Positions 33,649 to 42,033 of a stretch of DNA of 64,000 bases are shown one piece after another. The first letter of the stretch is position 1; the number at the start of each line of letters is the position of its first letter. A program made the position numbers and the translations under genes. The notes beneath the pieces are model-generated. The model was given only the letters and a program-made list of their open reading frames with translations. It did not search any database and was not told the DNA's origin. Source of the stretch: Chloroflexota bacterium (GTDB taxonomy: Bacteria; Chloroflexota; Dormibacteria; Dormibacterales; Dormibacteraceae); NCBI GenBank assembly GCA_005880945.1, contig VBIU01000086.1, forward strand, positions 1-64,000. The letters are read 5' to 3'.

Positions 33649-34242
33649 ATGAAAGGCGTGCAGCCGCCGGAGACCGCCGAGCGCCGGACCAGGTCTTGGT
33701 GGGCCGCAGTCCTCGCAGGGCAGGTCGACGATCCCCATCCCCTGTACGGCGCCAACCTGGATGTGGCCTTCAAGGGCGGCGTCCTGCACCTGTCGGGCGA
33801 GCTTCCATCGGAGGACGACCGGCAGCGCCTGCTCGAGGAGGCCGGCGAGGTCGTCGGGCGTGGCGTCGATGCGATCGACGCGAAGCACCTGAGGGTTGCC
33901 CGGCGCAAAGAGAAGCCCGGCATTCTCGACCAGACGCTGATCGCGGCGTTTGAAAACCGGGACGTGGCGGAGTTTGCGCGCCGGTACATGGTCGAGAGCC
34001 GTCGCATCGAGCCCAAGCTCCTGGAGATCTTGGACGCCGGGCAGGAAGACATGGCACGTGAGCTGGTGCCGACAGACTTCATGGGCGACGTCGAGAAGGC
34101 CTTCAAGGCCGGCCAGGCCGTCCTCATGATGCGCGTCGACGAGACTTCCGCTTTCGACGCGCGCAAGCTGCTGGCCGAAGAGACGCGCAGCGTGTGGACG
34201 ATCGCCGCACCGCCCGTCCCCGCGCGCAGCGGGAAACGTTAG
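33649..34242 (+). CDS. BON-like domain protein preceding Nramp-type transporter
   Basis: A 197-residue soluble protein. The segment [31 protein letters not shown] (about residues 38-68) looks like one BON (osmY/nodulation) repeat, used elsewhere to bind membranes or ligands. The second half is helical with no recognised domain. ATG 33649 has GGAAGGA five bases upstream. Its stop overlaps the GTG of the transporter gene, so the two are probably co-translated and may act together; that link is inferred from position only. Confidence 0.68.
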   Translation: MKGVQPPETAERRTRSWWAAVLAGQVDDPHPLYGANLDVAFKGGVLHLSGELPSEDDRQRLLEEAGEVVGRGVDAIDAKHLRVARRKEKPGILDQTLIAAFENRDVAEFARRYMVESRRIEPKLLEILDAGQEDMARELVPTDFMGDVEKAFKAGQAVLMMRVDETSAFDARKLLAEETRSVWTIAAPPVPARSGKR

Positions 34243-35540
34243 TGTCCGAGCCGCCATCCCGGTCGCGCCGGGCGGATCGGCCCGTGTCGGCGCGGGACCT
34301 GACGACTCAACGCCTCTCAGTGCCCGACCTCTTGCGCGCCATCGGGCCAGGCGTGATCACCGGCGGTGCGGACAACGACCCCGCGGGGATCGCCACCTAC
34401 TCAATCGTCGGAGCCACCGCCGGCTTCGCCCAGAACTGGCTGCTGCTCCTGTCGACGCCGATGCTGATCGTGATTCAGCAGATGTCGGCCAAGGTTGCCA
34501 ACGTCACCAAGAGCGACCTGGCGACGCTGCTGCGGACGTCCTTCGGAGCCCGCGTCGCCACGCCTGCAGTCTTGCTGATGGTGGTCGCGAACGTCATCAC
34601 GATGGGCGCGGACCTGCTGGCGATGGGTGCCGCATTCGAGCTGTTGACGGGAATCAGGTTCGTCTACTGGATCGTCCCGCTGGCCGCGGCGATGGCTTTC
34701 GTCACCATATTCACCGACTACAAGATTCTCAGCAAATACCTGCTCTGGCTGGTCGCGGTCTTCGCCACGTACATCCTTGCGGCCTTCCTCGCTCGACCCA
34801 ACTGGGCGGATGTTCTGCGAAGCACGGTGGTGCCGCAGCTCACCTTCACGCCGGACTACCTGCTTGGTGCCGTCGCTCTGCTCGGCACGACGATCACGCC
34901 ATACCTCTTCTTCTGGCAGGCGAGCGGAGAGGTCGAGGAGAAGCGCGGCGTGCAGGGCATCAGCCGGCGCAACGTCGACATAACGGCAGGCATGATCTGG
35001 TCGAACGTAGCCGCCTTCTTCATCATTGTGGCCACCGGCGCCGTCCTCTACTCGCATCACGCGACGATCCGAACGGCGGCCGACGCCGCTCGTGCCCTCG
35101 AGCCGTTCGCGGGTCGGTACGCGACAGTGCTGTTCGCGATCGGCATCATCGGGGCCGGCCTGCTCGCGATCCCTGTCCTCGCTGCATCGGCCGCCTTCGG
35201 CGTCGCGGGCCTCGCCGGATGGCGCCGCGGCCTCGGCCGTCACGCGAAAAATGCGCCCCAGTTCTATGTGGTCATCGGCCTGGCGTTTCTCATCGCGGTG
35301 GAGCTCGCGATCTCCTCGGTGAACCCGATCAAGGCGCTCTTCTACTCGCAGGTGCTGGACGGCGTCATCGCACCCGTTCTCGTGGTGCTGATGCTCGTCT
35401 TGACGTCCAGCCGGAAGCTCATGGGCGACTTCGTCAACGGAACGCCCACCAAGTTGATCGGGTGGTCGGCCGCCGCGGTCATGGTCCTGGCCGACGTCGC
35501 GGTCGCCTACCAGATCGCCACCAAAGGCCTGCCCGGCTGA
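34242..35540 (+). CDS. Nramp-related divalent metal transporter
   Basis: A 432-residue protein with about eleven transmembrane segments and the Nramp fold. TM1 reads [18 protein letters not shown], keeping the Asp-Pro of the canonical DPGN motif but with Ala-Gly after it. The TM6 region reads [12 protein letters not shown] instead of the Met-Pro-His motif that selects transition metals. This resembles Nramp-related proteins that carry other cations such as magnesium, so Mn/Fe transport should not be assumed. The 50-residue N-terminus is hydrophilic and Arg-rich. Start GTG 34242 overlaps the stop of the BON-like gene. Confidence 0.85.
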   Translation: MSEPPSRSRRADRPVSARDLTTQRLSVPDLLRAIGPGVITGGADNDPAGIATYSIVGATAGFAQNWLLLLSTPMLIVIQQMSAKVANVTKSDLATLLRTSFGARVATPAVLLMVVANVITMGADLLAMGAAFELLTGIRFVYWIVPLAAAMAFVTIFTDYKILSKYLLWLVAVFATYILAAFLARPNWADVLRSTVVPQLTFTPDYLLGAVALLGTTITPYLFFWQASGEVEEKRGVQGISRRNVDITAGMIWSNVAAFFIIVATGAVLYSHHATIRTAADAARALEPFAGRYATVLFAIGIIGAGLLAIPVLAASAAFGVAGLAGWRRGLGRHAKNAPQFYVVIGLAFLIAVELAISSVNPIKALFYSQVLDGVIAPVLVVLMLVLTSSRKLMGDFVNGTPTKLIGWSAAAVMVLADVAVAYQIATKGLPG

Positions 35541-35598
35541 GAGCCGGCTCGGGTCGCTCTCAGGGTTGAGGCGTTGTCTTTTTGTATTGAGGCTGAAT

Positions 35599-36012
35599 GT
35601 GCAACCGGCTCTGAACGGACGACCACGCGCTGACGCCCGCCCCAAATCGGGCGAGCTTCTCAGCGACGCGATGCAGGACGCGCATCGACTGGTAAGCCTC
35701 GAGATCGCGCTGGCGAAGCAGGAGCTGCGCGAGATAGTGACGACCAACCTGATCGCGGCCGCCTGCCTCGCAGCCGCCGGGATCTTCGCGATCTTCGCTG
35801 TGCTCGTGGCAGTGCCGGTCCTCGTCGTCGTCCTGGTGCCATGGCACTGGGAGGCGGCCCTGGTCTGGGCGATCGCGTACCTGGCCATCGGCGGAGGCCT
35901 CGCCCTCTACGGAAGGTCACGGCTCAGCCTTCGATTGCCGACCAGGACAATCGAAAGCCTGAAGGAGAACAAGGAATGGGCGCTTCATCAGCTGAGATCG
36001 ACCGGCAAATAA
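35599..36012 (+). CDS. Phage-holin-superfamily-III-like membrane protein (DUF1469)
   Basis: A 137-residue protein with an amphipathic N-terminal helix (LLSDAMQDAHRLVSLEIALAKQELREIV), two transmembrane helices (LIAAACLAAAGIFAIFAVLVAVPVLVVVLVP; AALVWAIAYLAIGGGLALY) and a basic C-terminus. This is the layout of the chromosomal Actinobacteria-type putative holin superfamily III; it is not evidence of a prophage. GTG 35599 has GAGG six to eight bases upstream. It overlaps the DUF3618-like gene by 37 bases, an arrangement often seen with these envelope proteins. Confidence 0.78.
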   Translation: MQPALNGRPRADARPKSGELLSDAMQDAHRLVSLEIALAKQELREIVTTNLIAAACLAAAGIFAIFAVLVAVPVLVVVLVPWHWEAALVWAIAYLAIGGGLALYGRSRLSLRLPTRTIESLKENKEWALHQLRSTGK

Positions 36013-36425
36013 GGGAAACCCGAGGCCAGCTGGACGAGAAGCTCGCGCTGCTCGAGAAGCGCGCGGCGTCGGGTGCGCGGCGTTACGGTCGCATCGCGGC
36101 AGGGGTGGCCGCCGGTGTGGCGGCGATCGCCATTGGCGTGGTGCTCTACCGGCGCCGCCGCCAGCGTTCAGTTGTGAGGCGCCTGCACAAGATGCTTTCG
36201 GAGTCGATCCCGAACCTGCCCGCGGAGGCGATCTCGCGATTCAAGGAACGCCTGCCGATCAAGGTCGTGGTCACCGATAAGGCTCACGAGGAGAGCGCCC
36301 CGAGCACCTGGGCAGACATCGCGCAGAAGGTCGCTCCCGCCGTGGCCGGCTCGGCGACAGGGGCGTTGCTCGCAAGGTTTGGGAGGACACGGCGGACGCC
36401 GGACGACGACTCAGCGTCCGACTGA
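35976..36425 (+). CDS. DUF3618-like membrane-anchored protein
   Basis: A 149-residue protein. It begins SSAEIDRQIRETRGQLDEKLALLEKRA (DUF3618-like helix), has one transmembrane helix (GRIAAGVAAGVAAIAIGVVLY), an Arg-rich stop (RRRRQRSVVRRLHKML) and a cytoplasmic tail. AAGGAG lies eight bases before ATG 35976, inside the preceding gene. A clear paralogue is encoded at 51709-52023, sharing the TM-RRR-SVVRR-LPEE pattern. The role is unknown, probably envelope or stress related with the neighbouring holin-like and YihY-type proteins. Confidence 0.75.
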   Translation: MGASSAEIDRQIRETRGQLDEKLALLEKRAASGARRYGRIAAGVAAGVAAIAIGVVLYRRRRQRSVVRRLHKMLSESIPNLPAEAISRFKERLPIKVVVTDKAHEESAPSTWADIAQKVAPAVAGSATGALLARFGRTRRTPDDDSASD

Positions 36426-37306
36426 TGATCCGCCGCATCAGATCCTCGCTGCCGGTTCGCGTCCTGAGCGCGTACGGCTCGAGCAAGGCCGGCAATTACG
36501 CCGCGGCGGTGGCCTTTGCGGGCTTCCTTGCGATGTTTCCGATGATGCTGGGCGCGCTCGCGATAGTCGGGTTCCTCATTCGCGACCCTGGCACGGAGAC
36601 GAGATTCCAGACCCTGCTCATCCAGCTGTTTCCGAACACCGCCCAGCCCCAGCTCATGGAGGCGCTCCGTGGCGTCAGGCAGTCGGCCGGTTGGATGGGC
36701 GTGGTGTCGCTGGCAGGCTTGATCTGGTCCGCCAGCGGGATCTTCTCGACGATGGAGTTCGCCCTGACGCAGATCTTTGGAACCAAGCAGCGCGACATGT
36801 TGAGACAGAAGGCCATGGGGCTCGTGATGATGCTCTTGCTGGTGGTCGCGATCGGCGCGACAGTGGCGATCAACGCCATCGCCGGCCTGTTTCCGATGGC
36901 GTGGGTGACCAGCCTCGTCGTCGGGGCGGCCGTGATGGTGGCCCTTCTCGTGCTCCTGTACCGGTTCGTGCCCAACCGCACATTCCGCTTGAGGGACGTG
37001 CTGCCTGGAGCGATCCTGGCGGGCGTCCTCATCGAGGCGCTGTCCCTGGGCTTTCCGGTCTACGAAAGCATCTCGCGCGGGTTCAACACCTACGGCGCGC
37101 AATTCGGGCTCTTTTTCCTGCTGGCCGCCTGGCTGTACCTGCTCTGCCAGGTCTTGCTGCTGGGGGCCGTATACAACCGGTTCCGGCTTGGAGAGCCGAT
37201 GAAGAAGGGTTTGATTGCAAGCCCGGCCGATGAATCCAAAGAGGTTCGCCGGCCGATCGACGAGATCAAGAAAGAGAAACGCAGGCCGAAGCCCGGCGCC
37301 GCGTAG
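36425..37306 (+). CDS. YihY/BrkB-family membrane protein
   Basis: A 293-residue integral membrane protein of the YihY/virulence-factor BrkB family. Family landmarks are an N-terminal AAAVAFAGFLAMFPMMLGAL segment, GVVSLAGLIWSASGIFSTMEFALTQIFGTKQRD in the middle and FNTYGAQFGLFFLLAAWLYLLCQVLLLGAVYN near the end, with six hydrophobic helices overall. The C-terminal 40 residues are charged and cytoplasmic. The ATG overlaps the preceding stop by one base. Molecular function is not established for the family. Confidence 0.9.
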   Translation: MIRRIRSSLPVRVLSAYGSSKAGNYAAAVAFAGFLAMFPMMLGALAIVGFLIRDPGTETRFQTLLIQLFPNTAQPQLMEALRGVRQSAGWMGVVSLAGLIWSASGIFSTMEFALTQIFGTKQRDMLRQKAMGLVMMLLLVVAIGATVAINAIAGLFPMAWVTSLVVGAAVMVALLVLLYRFVPNRTFRLRDVLPGAILAGVLIEALSLGFPVYESISRGFNTYGAQFGLFFLLAAWLYLLCQVLLLGAVYNRFRLGEPMKKGLIASPADESKEVRRPIDEIKKEKRRPKPGAA

Positions 37307-37394
37307 ACCTGGCGCTTGTGGCGTTGAACTTGGTAGGGGCCTTTCTCTTGGCCGTCAAGACGGAGGCGCCCGGATACCAGAAGGAGGTAGTTGG

Positions 37395-37754
37395 TTGGGA
37401 ACGTTTCTGTTCATCGTGCTCGTCATTCTTCTGCTCCTGGTCTTGCTCGGGGCGGGGGGATACAGCGTTCGGCGCTACTGGAGCCCTGCGGGCTCTGAAG
37501 TCGTCGAGACCAGCGAGACCGGCACAGGGGCCGGCGCTGGGATTGGAGCGGCGCTGCTTGCGCTGCTGATGCTCGTGATCCTGTTCCTCGGCTTCACGCA
37601 GTGGAACTGGTTCGGAACGACAACGCGTTCGTCCTCACCGGGTGGAACGCAAACGATCACATCACCCGCGCCGAACAACGGCGGCGGCACTGCAGCATCG
37701 CCTGCTCCATCCGCGAGCGCGATGCCAAGCTCATTGCCGAGCGCGTCGCCCTAA
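37395..37754 (+). CDS. Small two-helix membrane protein
   Basis: A 119-residue protein starting at TTG 37395, chosen because a perfect AAGGAGG (37381-37387) sits seven bases upstream and the first residues lead into a transmembrane helix (FLFIVLVILLLLVLLGAGGYSV). A second helix (GIGAALLALLMLVILFLGFTQW) is followed by a Ser/Pro/Thr-rich tail, likely extracytoplasmic. No family is recognised. It probably belongs to the envelope gene run that starts at 35599. Confidence 0.65.
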   Translation: MGTFLFIVLVILLLLVLLGAGGYSVRRYWSPAGSEVVETSETGTGAGAGIGAALLALLMLVILFLGFTQWNWFGTTTRSSSPGGTQTITSPAPNNGGGTAASPAPSASAMPSSLPSASP

Positions 37755-37839
37755 ACCTTCTCAGGGGACGCGGAGGGGTCGGCCGCGGGCCGGCCCTTCC
37801 CGCCTGCCTGATCGCGAGATTGATTCACAGGAGGTCACC

Positions 37840-38073
37840 ATGGCAGCCATCAGCAACACCAAGCGGAAGCGCATGCCGGCGCAGCGCTTCGCGTTTCCGA
37901 AGGAGCGCAAGGAACCGCTCAACGATGCCAACCACGTCCGCAACGCCATCGCGCGCTTCAACCAGGTCGAGGGTGTCAGCGAGGCGGAGCGTGACGCTGC
38001 GTGGAGGCGCATCAAGGCCGCAGCCAAGAGGTTTGGGGTCGACGTCGAGACCTCGAAGCCAGGGCGCACGTAG
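37840..38073 (+). CDS. DUF6582-like small basic protein
   Basis: A 77-residue basic soluble protein. The pattern MPAQRFAFPKERKEPLNDANHVRNAIARFNQVEGVSEAERDAAWRRIKAAAKRFGVDV matches the DUF6582-type domain found in many small bacterial and phage-related proteins. ATG 37840 has CAGGAGG a few bases upstream. The function is unknown. A strong hairpin with a T-tract follows about 85 bases after the stop. Confidence 0.72.
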   Translation: MAAISNTKRKRMPAQRFAFPKERKEPLNDANHVRNAIARFNQVEGVSEAERDAAWRRIKAAAKRFGVDVETSKPGRT

Positions 38074-38157
38074 CACCTCGAATCGGCAGGTAATCCAGCT
38101 TAGAAGGCGGTTTTCTAATCAGAGAGAGATTCATGGTTGGACCGCGGCTGGGAAGCG

Positions 38158-38196
38158 CGGCGCCCCGCTAGCGCGGCGGCGCCGTTTTCCTTTTCT
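38158..38196 (+). terminator. Rho-independent terminator after the DUF6582-like gene
   Basis: CGGCGCC (38158-38164) pairs with GGCGCCG (38178-38184) around a loop that can itself pair (CCGC/GCGG). It is followed by TTTTCCTTTTC on the + strand. It overlaps the 3-prime end of the convergent kinase gene. Confidence 0.7.
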
Positions 38197-39214
38197 TCCG
38201 CATTGGGCGTCCCAGGCTCAACCGTTGATGCGTGAGGCTTGCGCGTAAGCGCGCCTTGGCCTCGCGCGTGGCACGAACCGCGTCGATCCCGATCAGCGCC
38301 GCGCCGAGCACCGGCGGCGCCTCCAGCCGCCGGATCACCGCCTTCGGCGCCACATCGGCGATGCCCTCCTGGACGCGCCTGAACAGATCCTCATCGTTGC
38401 TTCGGAAGACCCCGCCGCCCAGGATCACCTCCACGTCGCGGGTCGTCACACGGAGGCGACGGATGGCGGCATTGGCGGTGGCCACTACTTCGTCGGCCAG
38501 CTCGTCGATCAAGGCGCGAGCGACAGCATCGCCTTGCGATGCGCCCGCGAACACCACAGGGGCGAGCTCGCGAAGCCGGCCCTCATCGAGCTTTCCGAGG
38601 TAGACCGCCTCCATCACGGCGGTGGGGCTGGACATCCCGAAGTGCGCCGGTGCGAGCCGTTCGAGGATCGTGCGCGGGCCTCGCCCGTCGCGCGCACGAA
38701 TGGACACCCCCAAGGCTGACCGGCCGAGCCATCCACCGCCGTGGGCCCGGTCGCCCGACAGCTCGCCAAACGAAGGGAAGCGGACGACCCGGCCGTCCGG
38801 GCCGACTCCCGAGCAGTTCAGCCCGGTCCCGCACACGACCGCGACGCCCCAACCGCGGTCGGTGCCCGCCCGCAGCATCGCGAACGTGTCGTTGCGAACC
38901 ATGGTCCTCGTCGCCCACCCGCGCCCTCCCAGCTCCGCCGCGATGCGGCGATCGTCGATGGGAATGTCCGCCCCCGCCACGCAGTAGACGGCGATGGCAG
39001 CGATCGGCTTTCTGCCGGCTTCGAGGCCCGCGTCAGAGCAGGCGGCGCGAATCGCGCGCTCGAGGTTCTCGAGCGAACCGTTGTGCCCCAGTCCAAAGTG
39101 CGCGGAGCCGGCACGCCGAGCCGCCCCGATGAGGTTGCCGTGCGCGTCCGCGATGGCGACGTCAGCCTTCGAGTCACCGCCGTCGACGGCCAGGATGAGC
39201 CGGCTGCGGCGCAC
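38168..39214 (-). CDS. BadF/BadG-type sugar kinase (N-acetylglucosamine kinase-like)
   Basis: A 348-residue ASKHA-fold protein with phosphate-1 motif LILAVDGGDSKADVAIAD, phosphate-2 VAVVCGTGLNCSGVGPDG and adenosine motif VEVILGGGVFRSND. The family includes GlcNAc kinases and activators of radical dehydratases; the sugar-locus context favours a kinase. GTG 39214 is chosen. The frame also allows ATG 39241, but that would place the candidate ROK operator inside the gene. It is divergent from the GH4 glycosidase gene. It could supply phosphorylated sugars to that enzyme, which normally needs 6-phospho substrates. The sugar itself is unknown. Confidence 0.85.
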   Translation of the reverse strand: MRRSRLILAVDGGDSKADVAIADAHGNLIGAARRAGSAHFGLGHNGSLENLERAIRAACSDAGLEAGRKPIAAIAVYCVAGADIPIDDRRIAAELGGRGWATRTMVRNDTFAMLRAGTDRGWGVAVVCGTGLNCSGVGPDGRVVRFPSFGELSGDRAHGGGWLGRSALGVSIRARDGRGPRTILERLAPAHFGMSSPTAVMEAVYLGKLDEGRLRELAPVVFAGASQGDAVARALIDELADEVVATANAAIRRLRVTTRDVEVILGGGVFRSNDEDLFRRVQEGIADVAPKAVIRRLEAPPVLGAALIGIDAVRATREAKARLRASLTHQRLSLGRPMRKKRKTAPPR

Positions 39215-39222
39215 CCGGCTAT

Positions 39223-39264
39223 TGGTAACTTCCCTAACCATTTCCGTCCATTTTCGCGTAGGAT
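39223..39264. promoter_or_regulatory. Divergent promoter with ROK-type operator half-site
   Basis: TTGGTAACTTCCCTAACCA (39222-39240) contains CTTCCCTAAC, close to CTTCCTAAC in the palindrome ahead of the ROK gene (40691-40708). TAGGAT (39259-39264) is a -10 box eight bases before GTG 39273 of the GH4 gene. The operator would overlap or abut the -35 region, fitting repression. Confidence 0.5.
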
Positions 39265-39272
39265 GCCCCGAC

Positions 39273-40553
39273 GTGGGCGTGAAGATAGCGGTCGTCGGCG
39301 GCGGCAGCACCTACACGCCTGAGCTCATCGAGGGATTTCTGACTCGTCGCGAGCGCCTGCCCGTCGATGAGCTGGTCCTGTACGACATCGACTCCGAACG
39401 CCTCGAAATCGTAGGTGGGCTCGCCAGGCGCATTCTCACAAAGCGAGAGTGGCCCGGGAACCTGGTCCTGACTGGAGATCGCGACGCTGCCCTCGATGGC
39501 GCGCACTTTGTGATCGTCCAGCTGCGCGTCGGCGGCCAGGCTGCCCGATTGATGGATGAGACTCTGCCGCTCGAGTTCGGATGCATCGGTCAGGAGACAA
39601 CCGGTCCTGGGGGTTTCGCCAAAGCGCTCCGCACCGTCCCGGTGGTTCTCGAGCTCGCCGAGGAAACGGCGCGCCGTGGCGCGAAGGACGCCTGGGTGGT
39701 CGATTTCACCAATCCGGTGGGCATCGTCATGCAGGCGCTGCTCGATGAGGGCCACCGTGCGATCGGCCTGTGCAACTCCGCGATCGGCTTTCAGCGCCAG
39801 ATCGCGGGTCTCCTGGGCGTCGAGCCGGATCGCGTCGCGCTCGAGCACGTCGGGCTCAACCATCTCACCTGGGAGCGTGCGGCGTGGGTTGAGGGCGTCG
39901 ACCGCCTCCCCGAGCTCATCGAGAGTCAGGCCGACGCAATCGGCGAGCGCATCGGAATTCCAGCCGCCCTGATCCGCCTGCTGGGCGCGATCCCTTCGTA
40001 TTACCTGCGCTACTTCTACCTGACCGAGGAGGTGCTGCGGGAGCAGCTCTCGGGTGCCAAGCGATCGCGCGCGGAAGAGGTGATGGCCATCGAGCAGCAG
40101 CTGCTCGAGCTGTATCGGGATCCCGCACTCGTCGAGAAGCCAAAGCTGCTGGAACAGCGAGGCGGCGCCTTCTACAGCGAGGCCGCGGCGCAGCTGATCG
40201 CCTCGCTTCACGACGGCACCGGCGACGACCAGGTGGTCGACATCCGAAATGACGGCGCCCTGCCCGACCTGCCGGCCGACGCCGTGGTCGAGATCCCTGC
40301 GCGGATCGACAGAGAAGGCGCCAAGGCCGCCGGTTTCCGCCCGCTGCCGCCCGAGATGCTGGGGTTGGTGCAGCAGGTGAAGGCGTACGAGCGCCTCGCG
40401 GTGCGCGCGGCGATACATGGCGATCGGCCGGCTGCCCTCAAAGCCCTCATGGCCAACCCGCTCGTGGGGAGGTACTCCGTGGCCAGCGGTTTGCTGGACG
40501 CCCTCCTGCACGCCAACCGGCACCACCTCGGCCGGTTCTTTCCCGAGCGCTGA
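39273..40553 (+). CDS. GH4 family 6-phospho-beta-glucosidase-like enzyme
   Basis: A 426-residue NAD- and divalent-metal-dependent glycosidase. It has the Rossmann motif IAVVGGGSTYTPELIEGF, then DFTNPVGIVMQAL, metal-ligand Cys in IGLCNSAIGFQ and His in EHVGLNHLTWERAAW, all typical of the 6-phospho-beta-glucosidase branch of GH4. These enzymes cleave phosphorylated disaccharides by an oxidation-elimination mechanism. No PTS gene lies in the window, so the phosphorylated substrate may come from the adjacent kinase, or the enzyme may accept another ligand. GTG 39273 follows TAGGAT by eight bases; GTG 39279 is also possible. The ROK regulator gene follows. Confidence 0.88.
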   Translation: MGVKIAVVGGGSTYTPELIEGFLTRRERLPVDELVLYDIDSERLEIVGGLARRILTKREWPGNLVLTGDRDAALDGAHFVIVQLRVGGQAARLMDETLPLEFGCIGQETTGPGGFAKALRTVPVVLELAEETARRGAKDAWVVDFTNPVGIVMQALLDEGHRAIGLCNSAIGFQRQIAGLLGVEPDRVALEHVGLNHLTWERAAWVEGVDRLPELIESQADAIGERIGIPAALIRLLGAIPSYYLRYFYLTEEVLREQLSGAKRSRAEEVMAIEQQLLELYRDPALVEKPKLLEQRGGAFYSEAAAQLIASLHDGTGDDQVVDIRNDGALPDLPADAVVEIPARIDREGAKAAGFRPLPPEMLGLVQQVKAYERLAVRAAIHGDRPAALKALMANPLVGRYSVASGLLDALLHANRHHLGRFFPER

Positions 40554-40657
40554 ATCCGCGCGGCGGGTCCTGGCTCTCTCTCGACAAGAGGGGTCGCGCG
40601 GAAGGGGGCTGTATGCGCACTTGATTTGCTCCCGGTGGGGTCGACGAAAGAAGGGTC

Positions 40658-40707
40658 TTGACTGCGAATCCTGTTGTGGCTATGGTTTCGTAAGGAATTC
40701 TTCCTAA
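40658..40707 (+). promoter_or_regulatory. ROK gene promoter with overlapping operator
   Basis: TTGACT (40658-40663), a 17-bp spacer and TATGGT (40681-40686) form a near-consensus sigma-70 promoter. Just downstream, TAAGGAATTCTTCCTAA (40691-40707) is a 17-bp palindrome with six of eight position pairs matching. It resembles AGGAA/TTCCT-type operators reported for some ROK repressors and would cover the start site. This implies autoregulation and control of the ABC operon that follows. Confidence 0.75.
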
Positions 40708-40709
40708 CT

Positions 40710-41975
40710 ATGCCACCGCTGTCAAGCATCCAGAACAACGGTCAGCTGCGCGAGGGCAGCCTGCGGCGCGACCACACCATCACTGTCGGCACGCCGAGCC
40801 TGCTGCGCGCCATCAATGAGCGCACTGTGCTCGAGCTCATCCACCGGCAGGGACCGCTTTCCCGCGCGCAAGCCGCACGCATCAGCGGCCTGTCGAAGCC
40901 GACGGTGTCACTGTCCCTGACCGGGCTCCTGGAATCCGGCCTGGTTCGCGAGGTGGGCCGGTCGAGGGGCGAGCGCGGCCCCAGCGCAATGCAGTACGAG
41001 CTGAATCCACTGGCAGGTTGGGTGGTGGGAATCGACGTCGGCCGCAAGTGGGTCCGGGCGGCCATCGCCGACATCGCGGGGACGATCCTGGCGCGCCGGG
41101 ATGAGCGGGCGAAGGTGAGCAGCGCGAGGACGCTGATCGGCCAGATCGGCGGCATCGCCAGACGGCTCGCGGGCGAGGGCGGCGTCCAGTGGAAGCAGGT
41201 CACCCACGCGGTCCTGGGCAGCCCTGGCGTTTTCGACCCGGCGCACGGCTACGTCGCGATGGCGCCCAACCTCCCCGGTTGGGGCAGGCACGGGCTGGTC
41301 GAGGCGGTTCGCGAGGAGCTCGGCACCAACGTCAACTTCGAGAACGACGTCAACCTGGCCGCGCTCGCCGAGCGCGCGCACGGTCACGGCCGCAACGTCA
41401 GCAACTTCGTCTTCCTCTCGGTCGGAACCGGCATCGGCATGGCGCTCGTCATCGACGGGCAGCTCTACCGCGGCGCGCATGGCGCAGCCGGTGAGGTGGC
41501 CTACATGCCGCTCGGGATGGGCGACCCGCACGACCCAGCCAACCGCCGGAGAGGGGCTTTCGAAGAAGCGGCCGCGGCGGCGGGTGTCGTCCGCATCGCC
41601 CGCAAGCTCGGGATGCGGATGCCGCTCAGCCCGGAAAAGATCTTCATGGCGGCACGTCGCGGCCACCTGGTGGCTTCGCGCGTGGTTCAGACAGAGGCGG
41701 CACGCCTCGCGCTCGCGATCGCCACGGTCACGCCAGTCCTCGATCCCGAGCTGGTGATCCTGGGCGGCGGCATCGGCCGCAACGGAGACCTGCTCCTCGA
41801 GCCGATCGAGAGGGAGCTCCGGCAGCTGCTTCCCTTCCGCCCACGGGTCGTCGTCTCAGCGCTCGGTGAGGATGCGGTGCTGCGGGGCGCGGTGGCGACC
41901 GCGCTTGACGTCGCTCGGGAACGGGTCTTTGCGCGCTCACCAGTGCGCCAGGCGGCGGAGGTGACAACGGGATGA
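40710..41975 (+). CDS. ROK-family transcriptional regulator
   Basis: A 421-residue repressor-type protein. The N-terminal winged helix (TVLELIHRQGPLSRAQAARISGLSKPTVSLSLTGLLESGLVREVG) is followed by an ASKHA sugar-sensing domain with GIDVGRKWVRAAIAD, the central FENDVNLAALAERAHGHG, SVGTGIGMALVIDG and LGGGIGRNG. The usual ROK zinc motif (CxCGxxGC) is absent; the region reads PLGMGDPHDPANRRRGAFEEAAA, so it may be a zinc-less variant. ATG 40710 starts right after the palindromic operator. It sits between the GH4 gene and a Dpp-type ABC operon and probably controls both in response to an imported sugar. Confidence 0.9.
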   Translation: MPPLSSIQNNGQLREGSLRRDHTITVGTPSLLRAINERTVLELIHRQGPLSRAQAARISGLSKPTVSLSLTGLLESGLVREVGRSRGERGPSAMQYELNPLAGWVVGIDVGRKWVRAAIADIAGTILARRDERAKVSSARTLIGQIGGIARRLAGEGGVQWKQVTHAVLGSPGVFDPAHGYVAMAPNLPGWGRHGLVEAVREELGTNVNFENDVNLAALAERAHGHGRNVSNFVFLSVGTGIGMALVIDGQLYRGAHGAAGEVAYMPLGMGDPHDPANRRRGAFEEAAAAAGVVRIARKLGMRMPLSPEKIFMAARRGHLVASRVVQTEAARLALAIATVTPVLDPELVILGGGIGRNGDLLLEPIERELRQLLPFRPRVVVSALGEDAVLRGAVATALDVARERVFARSPVRQAAEVTTG

Positions 41976-41982
41976 GCGATGT

Positions 41983-42020
41983 ATCCGGAAGCAAGAAGAC
42001 ATCGCCGGATTTGACTTTTT
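41983..42020 (+). terminator. Weak hairpin with T-run between ROK and binding-protein genes
   Basis: ATCCGG (41983-41988) can pair with CCGGAT (42005-42010) across a 16-base loop, followed by TTGACTTTTT. It overlaps the approach to the binding-protein Shine-Dalgarno GGAGG (42021-42025). It may cause partial termination or mark a processing point that raises binding-protein expression; the fold is weak. Confidence 0.3.
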
Positions 42021-42033
42021 GGAGGTACGGGAG

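Noticed and set aside
35599-36012. Holin-like protein as evidence of a prophage
   Set aside because: No other phage genes, integrase or attachment sites nearby. This membrane family is common in chromosomes.
38099-38118. TTAGAA-N7-TTCTAA palindrome considered as another ROK operator
   Set aside because: It lacks the GGAA/TTCC core of the sites at 39223 and 40691 and lies after, not before, a gene.
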